Below are positions 52,174 through 60,502 of a stretch of 64,000 nucleotides of DNA, one piece after another. A program made the position numbers and the translations under genes. Position 1 is the stretch's first letter; each line of letters opens with the position of its first letter. The DNA lies in contig NZ_FOMR01000001.1 of NCBI RefSeq assembly GCF_900112705.1, forward strand, positions 62,001 to 126,000. The letters run 5' to 3'. The notes beneath the pieces were generated by a model. It worked only from the letters and a program-made list of their open reading frames with translations, was not told the origin of the DNA and did not search any database. This DNA comes from Lentibacillus persicus (lineage in GTDB: Bacteria; Bacillota; Bacilli; Bacillales; Amphibacillaceae).

Positions 52174-54003
52174 CTATGCACGCTTTTTCAACTGTTCCTT
52201 GTATAAATTATAATACTTTCCGTGCTGGTGTATTAACGATTCATGCGATCCCTGTTCGATGATTTCGCCATTTTCCAGCATGATAATATTATCCGCTTCC
52301 TGGATTGTGTTGAGGCGATGGGCAATTACAAAACTTGTTCGGCCTTGCATAAGCCGCTTAAGCGCATCTTGAATCTGCAATTCCGTGACGGTATCGATGT
52401 TACTTGTCGCTTCATCCAAAACAAGAATGGAAGGATCTGCGAGAATCGCGCGTGCAATCGTGATCAGTTGTTTCTGTCCTTGACTGATGCCGCTGCCTTC
52501 CTGGTCAAGAACGGTGTTATACCCGCTGGGCAGCCGGTCGATAAACGAATGGGCGTTAGCATTTTTCGCGGCTTCGACAACCTCTTCATCTGTTGCATCA
52601 AGCCTGCCGTACCGTATATTTTCTTTGATCGTAGCATGGAACAGAAAGGCGTCCTGCAGTACAAACGCCATCTGTTTGCGGAGACTGTCCCGGGTTATAG
52701 ATTTTAAATCGATGCCATCAAGAGTGATTGAGCCGCTGTCGTAATTGTAAAAACGTGAAATTAAATTGATGATCGTCGTTTTGCCTGCGCCGGTGTGACC
52801 GACAAACGCCACCGTCTGCCCCGGTTCTGTTGTAAAGTTGATATTTTTCAATATAGGTGTGTTTTCATAGGCAAATGAGACACTGTTAAAATCAACACGG
52901 CCATCTGTCGTTGTTATCGCGCGCGCATCTTTTTCATCCGTTTCTTCCTGTTCCTGATCAATAATGTTAAATACACGCTCAGCACCCGCCACAGCCGAAA
53001 GCAGAATATTGAACTGGTTTGACAACTCATTGAGCGGGCGGGTAAATTGCCGTGCATACTCGGTGAAAATGACGATGACACCGACTGTAATAACCCCTTG
53101 GATTGCAAGGATACCGCCGGCAAGTCCGATCAGACCAAAACTTAAAAAGTTCAGCATGTTCATGACTTTTGGAATAAAACCGGCAAACGTTTGCGCCCAG
53201 AATCCTGCGTGCTGAAGGTTCGCATTATGCTCGCGGAACTCTGAAATAACCCGTTTCTCCTGTGAAAACGTTTTGATAACGTGCTGGCCTGAGACCGTTT
53301 CTTCGACATAACCATTCAGATTGCCGAGGTGTTGCTGCTGCAATTTGTACAGCGGCCCGGTGCGATGTGTGATCCAGCGAATTGCCATAAACATCACTGG
53401 CACAATCCCCATCGTAATCAGGGTCAGTAATGGACTGAGAACAAGCATGACAACGACTGTGCCGGTTAAGGTCAGGATACTTGTGAAAATTTGGATAACC
53501 GACTGGTTCAGGGTGTTGTTAATGTTGTCAATATCGTTGGTGATCCGGCTCATCAACTCACCATGCTGCCGTTTATCGAAAAATGCAATCGGCAGTCTGT
53601 GGAATTGGCGAAACAGATCTTCTCTTAATGAGTAGACCGTATTTTGGGCAATGCCGATCATCCAATAGTTCTGGAAAAAAACAGCCAATGAATGCAGCAC
53701 ATAAATAACCAAAAGCCATATGAGCAGCATGCCAAGCCCGGATGGCTCCTGGGTCACGATAAAATCATCGATTGCCATACCAACCATGAATGGACCGGCC
53801 AGACTCATGGCTGAACTGAGAACAACCATGAGAATGACAAGAAGCAGCATCCCTTTTTCACGTGCCAAATAGGACCAAATGCGTTTCACTGTACCTGCTG
53901 TGTTGCGGGCACGATCGGTCTTATTTTCTTCCTGCTTGTTGCGGAGCTCGTCGATTGGTATCCTGTCGTATTGAAAAGGGGTTTTAACGTGTCTGGTCTG
54001 CAT
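52174..54003 (-). CDS. Heterodimeric ABC exporter subunit (YfiC-like), catalytic half
   Basis: A 609-residue exporter half with six N-terminal helices (residues about 45-330) and one ATPase domain: Walker A GHTGAGKT near 395, signature region degenerate as GISQGQKQ near 500, Walker B ILVLDEATSNID with catalytic Glu retained. The ATG at 54003 follows AAAGGAGTACACCT and lies inside the end of the upstream gene. The partner at 53984 has the opposite asymmetry. The substrate is probably hydrophobic or a drug; not proven. Confidence 0.88.
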   Translation of the reverse strand: MQTRHVKTPFQYDRIPIDELRNKQEENKTDRARNTAGTVKRIWSYLAREKGMLLLVILMVVLSSAMSLAGPFMVGMAIDDFIVTQEPSGLGMLLIWLLVIYVLHSLAVFFQNYWMIGIAQNTVYSLREDLFRQFHRLPIAFFDKRQHGELMSRITNDIDNINNTLNQSVIQIFTSILTLTGTVVVMLVLSPLLTLITMGIVPVMFMAIRWITHRTGPLYKLQQQHLGNLNGYVEETVSGQHVIKTFSQEKRVISEFREHNANLQHAGFWAQTFAGFIPKVMNMLNFLSFGLIGLAGGILAIQGVITVGVIVIFTEYARQFTRPLNELSNQFNILLSAVAGAERVFNIIDQEQEETDEKDARAITTTDGRVDFNSVSFAYENTPILKNINFTTEPGQTVAFVGHTGAGKTTIINLISRFYNYDSGSITLDGIDLKSITRDSLRKQMAFVLQDAFLFHATIKENIRYGRLDATDEEVVEAAKNANAHSFIDRLPSGYNTVLDQEGSGISQGQKQLITIARAILADPSILVLDEATSNIDTVTELQIQDALKRLMQGRTSFVIAHRLNTIQEADNIIMLENGEIIEQGSHESLIHQHGKYYNLYKEQLKKRA

Positions 54004-55723
54004 AGGTGTACTCCTTTCCGAACTGTGATGCGACAATCTCCTTGTAAAGATCAGATTCTTCTACAAGCATATCGTGTGATCCAATCGCAAGCGTCCGGCC
54101 ATAGTTAAGCAGTAAAATTCGATCGGCGCTTATAGCAGTCGCAATTTTTTGCGTAATAATCAACGTTGTACAATTATATTGATGGATTGCTTCAAGCAGC
54201 TTTGCCTCAGTAGCGAGATCCAGTGCACTCGTGCTGTCATCAAGCATTAAAATTTTGGGCTTGCGGATTAAAGCTCGGGCAATTGAAATCCGCTGCTTCT
54301 GCCCGCCTGATAGGTTAACCCCTTTCTGACCGATTTTTGTTTCATAGCCATCCGGGAGATTCATGATCGTATCATGTATTTGGGCGTCTTTAGCTGCTTG
54401 AATGATTTCTTCTTTTGAAGCATTCGCTTTCCCCCAGGCGATGTTATCGGTGACAGATCCGGTGAATAGAAGCGGATTTTGCGGCACATAGCCTATGCCT
54501 TGTCTTAGGTTCTCCAATTTGTAATACTGAATCGGCGCCTCATCAATATAGACTGTGCCTTCATATGTATCATATAACCGCGGAATCAGCTGAAATAAAG
54601 ACGTTTTGCCGGAACCGGTCGCGCCCATCACGGCCAATTTTTCACCGGGCTGAACGGTAAACGAGATGGATTCCAGCGCTTTGCCAGGCATCATAGGGTA
54701 ACTGAATGAGACATTTTCAAACGTGATTTTTCCCTTCCGGACACGTGCGTGATCCCGGGCATCTTTGTTATCAGTCAGATCAGATTTCACATGCAGGACG
54801 TCTTCAAGCCGTTCGGCCGATGCTTTTGCCCGGGAGAAACCCATGATAATGAATGTAAACATCGAAATCGCCATGGACACGCGCATGGCGTAATTGACAA
54901 TCGCCACCACATCACCGGTATTCGTTTCACCGGCAACCGACAACGTATTACCGTACCAAATAATGAAAATAAGACTAACGTTCATGACAAACAATAGTAT
55001 CGGCATGGATGCTTCGATAAACCGAAACGTCTTACGCATCGTATTGGCCAGTGCTTCATTCGCATCCATAAAGCGCCTTTCTTCATGATCCCGCCTTAAA
55101 AAAGCTTTAATCAGCCGCATGCCTGCAAGGTTTTCCTGCATAACCTGGTTGACGTTATCAACATAGTGCTGGACCCGGTCGAACAGTCGGGTCGCCACTT
55201 TCAACACCCACAGAATGAAACCGACAAGCAGCGGCACCGTTACGAGAAATATAAGTGCCAGTCTGGGACTGACGATAAATGACATGATAACACCGCCGAC
55301 AGCAATGAGCGGGGCCTTCGCCATAATTCTCAGTGCCATGAATATCGTGTTCTGCAGCTGCCGGACATCGTTGGAAAAGCGGGTGACAAGTCCTGACGCC
55401 GGAAATCGGTTTAAATTTGCAAACGAGAAATCCTGAATTTTATTAAACAGTTCTTTACGCATATCATAGGCAAACCCGAGGCCGGTATGGGCAGCATAAA
55501 AGGAGTTGACAATCCCTGCTATAAAAGCAACAAATGCCATTGCGATCATAATACCGCCCCACATGATGATGTTGTCCATATCCTGATTGGCAACGCCGTC
55601 ATTAATCATTTTTCCGAGGAAAAACGGCAGCAGCAGTTCGACCATCAGTTCTATTAATGTTAGCGTATACGCTAGCGTGATGGGGATTTTATAGGGTTTT
55701 AAAAACGATAAAACATGCTTCAA
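53984..55723 (-). CDS. Heterodimeric ABC exporter subunit (YfiB-like), degenerate-site half
   Basis: A 579-residue exporter half with six helices then an ATPase domain. Walker A is GATGSGKTS near 365, the signature LSGGQKQR is canonical, but the Walker B motif reads LMLDDSTSALD, with Asp replacing the catalytic Glu. This is the usual mark of the non-catalytic site in YheI/YheH- or BmrCD-type pairs. TTG 55723 follows GGAGGTC. Its stop overlaps the start of the partner gene by 20 nt. Confidence 0.9.
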   Translation of the reverse strand: MKHVLSFLKPYKIPITLAYTLTLIELMVELLLPFFLGKMINDGVANQDMDNIIMWGGIMIAMAFVAFIAGIVNSFYAAHTGLGFAYDMRKELFNKIQDFSFANLNRFPASGLVTRFSNDVRQLQNTIFMALRIMAKAPLIAVGGVIMSFIVSPRLALIFLVTVPLLVGFILWVLKVATRLFDRVQHYVDNVNQVMQENLAGMRLIKAFLRRDHEERRFMDANEALANTMRKTFRFIEASMPILLFVMNVSLIFIIWYGNTLSVAGETNTGDVVAIVNYAMRVSMAISMFTFIIMGFSRAKASAERLEDVLHVKSDLTDNKDARDHARVRKGKITFENVSFSYPMMPGKALESISFTVQPGEKLAVMGATGSGKTSLFQLIPRLYDTYEGTVYIDEAPIQYYKLENLRQGIGYVPQNPLLFTGSVTDNIAWGKANASKEEIIQAAKDAQIHDTIMNLPDGYETKIGQKGVNLSGGQKQRISIARALIRKPKILMLDDSTSALDLATEAKLLEAIHQYNCTTLIITQKIATAISADRILLLNYGRTLAIGSHDMLVEESDLYKEIVASQFGKEYTYADQTR

Positions 55724-55907
55724 GCCGGTGACCTCCGATGTTTATTTACAACGTTATAAATTAAACGTCGACATACGCTCCAAAATGAGTGAATGCCGAA
55801 TTTTAAAAATTTCCTTCTATTATTATAAAGGCAACTAACGGATTAGCCAATGCATTTACTTCGGAAACAGAAATAATTGCCGGATGGCTCTGCGAATGTG
55901 ACGTTTT

Positions 55908-55975
55908 GAGCCAAAAATTTGTGAACTTGAGCCGATTGTGTGACATCTTGAGCCGATTGTGTGACCATTTCAGCC
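55908..55975. repeat. Degenerate 21-nt tandem array (4 units)
   Basis: GAGCC or CAGCC recurs at 55908, 55929, 55950 and 55971, exactly 21 nt apart, each unit continuing with GTGTGAC-like sequence. Two of the units are nearly identical, the others degenerate. Same period as the array at 11218-11370. Confidence 0.8.
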
Positions 55976-55995
55976 AAATACCGGGACACCACTTA

Positions 55996-56141
55996 TAAAG
56001 TGAATCTTCAATCAGTGGAGGATCTCCCCACTGATTGTTAGATGAACGAATCGGACATTTACTGGCAGTTGAACCCCACCTTATCACCATCGTATACTCG
56101 ACCATTTGAGATGGGGTCATACTGCCAGTTACATGTGGGAT
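55996..56141 (-). repeat. Multi-hairpin repeat, copy G (hp2-hp1)
   Basis: Begins AAGTGAATCTTCA; hp2 is CAATCAGTGG with CCACTGATTG (56009-56037), the linker is TTAGATGAACGAATCGGACATTTA-like, and hp1 is ACTGGCAGT (56061-56069) with ACTGCCAGT (56121-56129), enclosing a CCCCA/TGGGG inner stem. Same orientation as copy F. It fills the space between the divergent exporter and DUF421 genes; no gene is present in 55724-56188. Confidence 0.78.
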
Positions 56142-56188
56142 AAATCCGATCAACAAGGAAGATACTATGGATAAAGTGAGGGGTTCTC

Positions 56189-56869
56189 ATGCTGCTTTTC
56201 ATAGGGAAAACACTTCTTTTATATTTTATTACGATTACCATTATTCGCCTCATGGGGAAGTCGGCATTTGCGCAGTTAACAGCACACGATTTGGCGGGGA
56301 TCTTTTTTGTCATTACGCTTGCTTCGGGGCCAATCATTACAGACGACGTTGTCCGGACAGTGGCCGGTCTCGCTGTTGTTGTGTTGGCGCATATCGGCTT
56401 CTCGCGAATGATGCTTATTAATCGGTTAAGAAAAATGTTTATTGGTGAGCCGACGATTGTTATTAAGCACGGAAAAATTGTCAGAAAGAATTTAAAGCGA
56501 ACGCATTTTACACTTTCCGAACTGTTATCTGAAGTGAGGGAGAAAGGGTATCCGGATATTTCGTCAATTGATTATGCTATCATTGAACCGAATGGCGGTA
56601 TTGGTGTTGTGCCATCACAGGTACACGCTCCGGTAACACCTGAGCAGTTGCAAATAGACACATCTTACGCAGGGATACCTGTCGCAGTCATTATTGAGGG
56701 GAAAATAATGCAGCAGAATCTTAAACTTATAAATAAAGATGAGGGATGGCTGAAACGAAAGTTAGGTGAAGCCGGGTGCCCTGATCAAAACAGAATTTTT
56801 TATGCCGCTGTACGCGAGCGTGATTATTCGCTGATTATCGATACAGGCGAGGGGAGCATTCAAGATTGA
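56189..56869 (+). CDS. DUF421 membrane protein
   Basis: A 226-residue protein with three N-terminal helices and a DUF421 domain: GKSAFAQLTAHDLAGIFFVI near residue 23 and IVIKHGKIVRKNLKRTHFTLSE near 85, followed by SIDYAIIEPNGGIGVVPSQ. It is homologous to the gene at 49521-50225 but only distantly similar. The start follows GTGAGGGG. Function unknown. Confidence 0.85.
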   Translation: MLLFIGKTLLLYFITITIIRLMGKSAFAQLTAHDLAGIFFVITLASGPIITDDVVRTVAGLAVVVLAHIGFSRMMLINRLRKMFIGEPTIVIKHGKIVRKNLKRTHFTLSELLSEVREKGYPDISSIDYAIIEPNGGIGVVPSQVHAPVTPEQLQIDTSYAGIPVAVIIEGKIMQQNLKLINKDEGWLKRKLGEAGCPDQNRIFYAAVRERDYSLIIDTGEGSIQD

Positions 56870-56896
56870 GTGTTGCCCTCTTATAAAAAAAATCTA

Positions 56897-56925
56897 TTGA
56901 CATAACGCGTAAAATTTTATATAGT
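56897..56925 (+). promoter_or_regulatory. tRNA-Val promoter
   Basis: A perfect TTGACA (56897-56902) and TATAGT (56920-56925) with 17-bp spacing, 33 bp upstream of the mature tRNA. Confidence 0.85.
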
Positions 56926-56957
56926 AATACTTGTCGAAAAAACATCTATAACTATAC

Positions 56958-57030
56958 GATTCCGTAGCTCAGCTGGGAGAGCGCATGCTTGACAGGCATG
57001 AGGTCAGTGGTTCGAGCCCACTCGGAATCA
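56958..57030 (+). tRNA. tRNA-Val (anticodon GAC)
   Basis: The 7-bp acceptor stem is GATTCCG/CGGAATC; the D arm has GCTCAGCTGGGAGAGC; the anticodon stem is CATGC/GCATG with loop TTGACAG giving GAC; the T arm has the TTCGAGC loop. The 3' CCA is not encoded, and the discriminator is A. It reads GUC/GUU codons. Confidence 0.95.
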
Positions 57031-57034
57031 TTAA

Positions 57035-57069
57035 AAAAATGGCACCATGTTAAATGGTGTCATTTTTTT
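57035..57069. terminator. Terminator after tRNA-Val
   Basis: AAATGGCACCAT pairs with ATGGTGTCATTT and is followed by T-runs on both strands; it also serves the convergent LysR gene. Confidence 0.9.
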
Positions 57070-57085
57070 GCGTTGACCTCAAATT

Positions 57086-57970
57086 TTAAGTGACTGCACT
57101 GTATCGGTGATTAATGATTGCATAGATTACCTTTTTGGCGATACCTTTCATTTGCGAAGTTTCCCTGTATTGGACATAAACTTTGTTCGGGATATTGTCA
57201 ATTTCAGTTATTTTTCTTACGGCTATCTCCGGTTTGCAGTAGTTATCGATTCCCAATCGAGGTATAATGCCAATGCCTATACCGTCCTCAACCGCTTTGA
57301 GGAGCATCTCGTTATTATCAACATCGACCCGTGTGATATTTTTGGCTCCGAGCAGTTGTTTATCAATCATACGCCATAACGTCGAATTGCGTTTATAGCT
57401 TAGCACTGTTTCGCCCTTCAAATCGCTTGTGGAAAGTATGTGTTTATTGCTTAGCCTGTGATCGCTTGGGAGGACGCATACAAGATTATTGTCAAACAGA
57501 TATTCCGATGTGATATCAGGCGTGTTAGTCAGGATTTCACGTGTGAAAATTAAATCGATTTCGCCGGCCAGGGCTCTTTCATTCAGACTGACAGAGTCGT
57601 GGCCTTCAATTATTTGAATGTCGATATCTTTGACCGCTTGGATTGTTTTTAATACCTCAGTAATAAATGAATACGAATACCCCGGTGTGAACCCGATTTT
57701 TATACTTGGGTTTTTGAGCATTTTTGGGATTTCTCTTGAATAATCCATATAGCTTAAAATATTGTGCGCGTAATCCGTAAAGAGTTCGCCTTCCCTCGTG
57801 AGAATGATTTCATGGCCATTGCGCTCAAAAAGGCTGCAATCGAGAATTTCCTCTAATGTTTTTATACGTGAAGTGATTGTCGGCTGCGTGACTTCCAACA
57901 TAATCGCAGCTTTGGAATAACTTTTGTATTGGGCGACAGTTAAAAAGGTTACTAACTGACTTTCATTCAT
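57086..57970 (-). CDS. LysR-type transcription regulator
   Basis: A 294-residue LTTR with an N-terminal winged helix (TFLTVAQYKSYSKAAIMLE, then TQPTITSRIKTLEEIL near 30-46) and a C-terminal inducer domain (IKIGFTPGYSYSF near 91, then VCVLPSDHRL near 165). ATG 57970 follows GGAGGG. It diverges from the dioxygenase operon, the standard arrangement for an LTTR acting as an inducer-dependent activator. The inducer would be an aromatic intermediate; this is inference. Confidence 0.9.
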   Translation of the reverse strand: MNESQLVTFLTVAQYKSYSKAAIMLEVTQPTITSRIKTLEEILDCSLFERNGHEIILTREGELFTDYAHNILSYMDYSREIPKMLKNPSIKIGFTPGYSYSFITEVLKTIQAVKDIDIQIIEGHDSVSLNERALAGEIDLIFTREILTNTPDITSEYLFDNNLVCVLPSDHRLSNKHILSTSDLKGETVLSYKRNSTLWRMIDKQLLGAKNITRVDVDNNEMLLKAVEDGIGIGIIPRLGIDNYCKPEIAVRKITEIDNIPNKVYVQYRETSQMKGIAKKVIYAIINHRYSAVT

Positions 57971-58015
57971 TCAATTCCCTCCAGAATTTACGTGTATATG
58001 GTAAGCGGTTAATTA

Positions 58016-58195
58016 AGAAAACGTTTGCAAATAAATTTACATCTAATCTTAGTTCAATTGAAAACACTATGTCAATAGTGTTAATGCAAAAGTAAAAATA
58101 TAAGATGTTTTCTGATATGTTATAAAAATATTTTTAGTATTAATAGGAAAATAAAAAAAATTCAATTGGAATCATAAAAAATACGCCTTTATAAT
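58016..58195 (+). promoter_or_regulatory. Divergent regulatory region of the aromatic operon
   Basis: Two similar palindromes, TTCAATTGAA (58053-58062, perfect) and TTCAATTGGAA (58161-58171), sit 108 bp apart; the second overlaps a -35 TTGGAA whose TATAAT is at 58190-58195 with an 18-bp spacer. They are candidate LysR-regulator sites. At 58016-58029 a 12/14 match to the CcpA catabolite-repression consensus is present. No gene occurs between 57970 and 58314. Confidence 0.55.
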
Positions 58196-58272
58196 ACTTG
58201 TAAGCCTTTTCAGCCTAGGCAAATTTAAAATGGTGCAGACAGCAAGGAGATGATTCTTTCTTAGATGCTATT

Positions 58273-58286
58273 TGAAAGTGCTTACA
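58273..58286 (+). promoter_or_regulatory. Candidate cre (CcpA) site
   Basis: TGAAAGTGCTTACA differs from the consensus TGWAANCGNTNWCA at one central position. Downstream of the promoter, so a roadblock-type site is possible. Confidence 0.4.
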
Positions 58287-58313
58287 AATGTTTGATGAAA
58301 AGGAAGGACAGAC

Positions 58314-58677
58314 ATGGAAGACAAAAGATTGAGTGAATCATTAAATGGAAAAGTTGCAATTGTAACAGGTTCTGCAAGAGGCATATAATGCTGCAAAAGG
58401 CGGCGTACATGCCATGACGACAGGACTGGCAAGAGAATTTGCAGCCCATGATATTACAGTTAATACCGTTGCGCCGCCTGCTGTTGACTGCGACGCATTG
58501 GATCGAATCCGGGAGCGGGATTCTGAAATGGTTGATAAGTATATCGATATCATTCCAAAAGGAAGAGCTGCTGAAGTGGAAGAGGTTGCGGACGCCATAT
58601 GGTTCCTGTCAACAGAAGGTGCTTCGTTCATTACGGGACAGGTGGTCAGTGTAAACGGTGGAAGCAACATGCTTTAA
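58314..58677 (+). pseudogene. Short-chain dehydrogenase with internal deletion
   Basis: The ATG at 58314 opens MEDKRLSESLNGKVAIVTGS, ending ARGI at a stop, the start of a Rossmann NAD-binding domain (TGxxxGI). In a different frame, from about 58387, the C-terminal half follows: YNAAKGG (the catalytic Y-x3-K), REFAAHDITVNTVAPP, and the usual GQVVSVNGGSNM end. About 125 residues, including the catalytic Ser, are missing and the frame is shifted, so the gene is dead. An SDR at this place in a Rieske operon would be the cis-dihydrodiol dehydrogenase. Confidence 0.85.
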
Positions 58678-58713
58678 ACTTGCTATTAACTTTATGAAAA
58701 TGGAGGGCTTGAA

Positions 58714-59991
58714 ATGAATCGTTATATTCATGATGACATTGATAAAAATGAATTTTTGGTTCACCGAAGTGTATTTACCGATCGTGAAATCCTGGCAAGA
58801 GAACGTGCTGAAATTTTCAGCAAGTGCTGGCTGTTTATCGGGCACGAGTCAGAAGTCCCTGAAAAAGGCGATTTTAAACGGAAAAAAGTGGGTGGCCGAA
58901 ATCTGGTGCTGGTTCATAGTCAGGATGGTGTCATAAGAGCGTTTTTTAACACCTGTCCGCACCGTGGCGCATTGCTTTGCAGGGATGATGAAGGCAACTC
59001 CAGAGTATTTCGCTGCTTTTATCATGCATGGACCTTTAAAAATGACGGCAGTTTAACCGGTATGCCGGGAAGAGACGGTTTTCCGGATGATTTTAATGAT
59101 GATGGTTCAAAAGATATGAAAGCAGTTAATCGCCTGGAAAGCTATCGCGGGTTCATGTTTGTCAATTTTGATGATGATGCTATTTCGCTGTATGACTATT
59201 TGGCTGATGCAAAAGAGTATCTCGACCTGGTTGCCGACCAGAGCGAAACGGGCATGGAAGTGCTTGGAGGTGCACAGGAATACAGCGTCAGAGCTAATTG
59301 GAAGCTGCTGACGGAAAACAGTGCCGACCTTTATCATGGGCTGCCAACACATAAAACGTATTTTGACATTAAGAAACAGCAGGACCCTGATCTTAAAAAA
59401 GTCGGTCTTGACGGTGTCGGGAAATCCTTGGGGAACGGCCATGCAGTTGTCGAGTATACAGCACCATGGGGCAGACCTGTTGCACAGTGGACCCCAATCT
59501 GGGATGAAGATCTGAAACGGGATATGGAAAAAATGAAAGAAAGATTAACTGAACGGTTTGGCGAGGAACGCGCCGATCGGATCGCTAATCACAACAGGAA
59601 CATCATCATTTTTCCGAATTTGGTCATTAACGACATTATGGCTGTCACGGCCAGAACGTATTATCCGACTTCACCCGGCTATCTCGAAGCGACGGCATAT
59701 GCGCTAGCTCCGAAAGATGAAGATTTGGCGCATCGAATGGCGCGAAATAATAACTTCTTGGAGTTCCTTGGACCAGGCGGTTTCGCAACACCTGATGATA
59801 ATGAGGCGCTGGAATTATGTCAGGAAGCCTATAACAACAATCAGGAAGTTGAATGGAACGATGTCTCCCGTGGAATGGTTCGCGGCGAAGAAAATGCATT
59901 GGGAACAGATGAGCTGCAAATGCGCAGTTTCTGGCGGGAGTTTGATGCACGGATGAGTAAGTCATTTGAGAAGGAGGTTGCACGGTCATGA
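58714..59991 (+). CDS. Rieske ring-hydroxylating dioxygenase, alpha subunit
   Basis: A 425-residue large subunit of an aromatic-ring dioxygenase. The Rieske 2Fe-2S ligands are C81-x-H83 (CPHRG) and C101-x2-H104 (CFYHAW), and the mononuclear iron facial triad includes H208 and H213 (LYHGLPTHKTYF) plus a later Asp. It inserts O2 into an aromatic acid to give a cis-diol. The ATG follows TGGAGGG. The next gene overlaps by 4 nt and encodes the beta subunit, as usual for benzoate/anthranilate-type or terephthalate-type enzymes; the actual substrate is unknown. Confidence 0.93.
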   Translation: MNRYIHDDIDKNEFLVHRSVFTDREILARERAEIFSKCWLFIGHESEVPEKGDFKRKKVGGRNLVLVHSQDGVIRAFFNTCPHRGALLCRDDEGNSRVFRCFYHAWTFKNDGSLTGMPGRDGFPDDFNDDGSKDMKAVNRLESYRGFMFVNFDDDAISLYDYLADAKEYLDLVADQSETGMEVLGGAQEYSVRANWKLLTENSADLYHGLPTHKTYFDIKKQQDPDLKKVGLDGVGKSLGNGHAVVEYTAPWGRPVAQWTPIWDEDLKRDMEKMKERLTERFGEERADRIANHNRNIIIFPNLVINDIMAVTARTYYPTSPGYLEATAYALAPKDEDLAHRMARNNNFLEFLGPGGFATPDDNEALELCQEAYNNNQEVEWNDVSRGMVRGEENALGTDELQMRSFWREFDARMSKSFEKEVARS

Positions 59992-60476
59992 CGGTCAAAA
60001 CGCTGGAGCGACAAGAGGTTGTCGATTTTCTGTATGAAGAAGCACTTTTGCTCGATGAATGGAAATTAATGGAGTGGGCGGAACTGTTCACAGATGATGC
60101 CACGTATAAGGTCCCGCCTTTGGGCGAGCCGGATGCGGATGCCCGGACATCCTTATTTTATATTCATGATGACAGAACCCGAATTCAAGACAGGGCGGAA
60201 AGGCTGCTGAAAAAAGAAGCCCATGTGGAATACCCGCATTCAACGACTGTACGAAACTATCATAATATCATGTTGAAAGATCTGGATTCGGACATCATCA
60301 AGGCAGCCTGTAATTTCACACTTCACCGTACTAAACGGGAAGTGGTCGATACCTTTATCGGCAGGCACACGTATGATTTAGTTCAGCAGGACGGCGAACT
60401 TCGTATTAAAAACAAAAAAGCCGTCTTAAAACTGGATAGTCTGAGACCGCACGGGAAAATCAGCCTGATTCTATAG
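59988..60476 (+). CDS. Rieske dioxygenase, beta subunit
   Basis: A 162-residue small subunit with the NTF2-like fold (FLYEEALLLDEWKLMEWAELF near residue 13, then VRNYHNIMLKDLDSD near 85). It packs with the alpha subunit in an alpha3beta3 hexamer and has no metal. Translation is coupled to alpha by an ATGA overlap. No ferredoxin gene follows directly; electrons probably come via the FNR-like reductase and the 7Fe ferredoxin further down. Confidence 0.9.
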   Translation: MTVKTLERQEVVDFLYEEALLLDEWKLMEWAELFTDDATYKVPPLGEPDADARTSLFYIHDDRTRIQDRAERLLKKEAHVEYPHSTTVRNYHNIMLKDLDSDIIKAACNFTLHRTKREVVDTFIGRHTYDLVQQDGELRIKNKKAVLKLDSLRPHGKISLIL

Positions 60477-60502
60477 CAGCTTTGCATTGGAGGTTTTGAC
60501 GA

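Noticed and set aside
53984-55723. Asp in place of the catalytic Glu of the ABC exporter as a loss-of-function mutation
   Set aside because: This is the normal asymmetric state of heterodimeric exporters; the partner keeps the Glu and has the degenerate signature.
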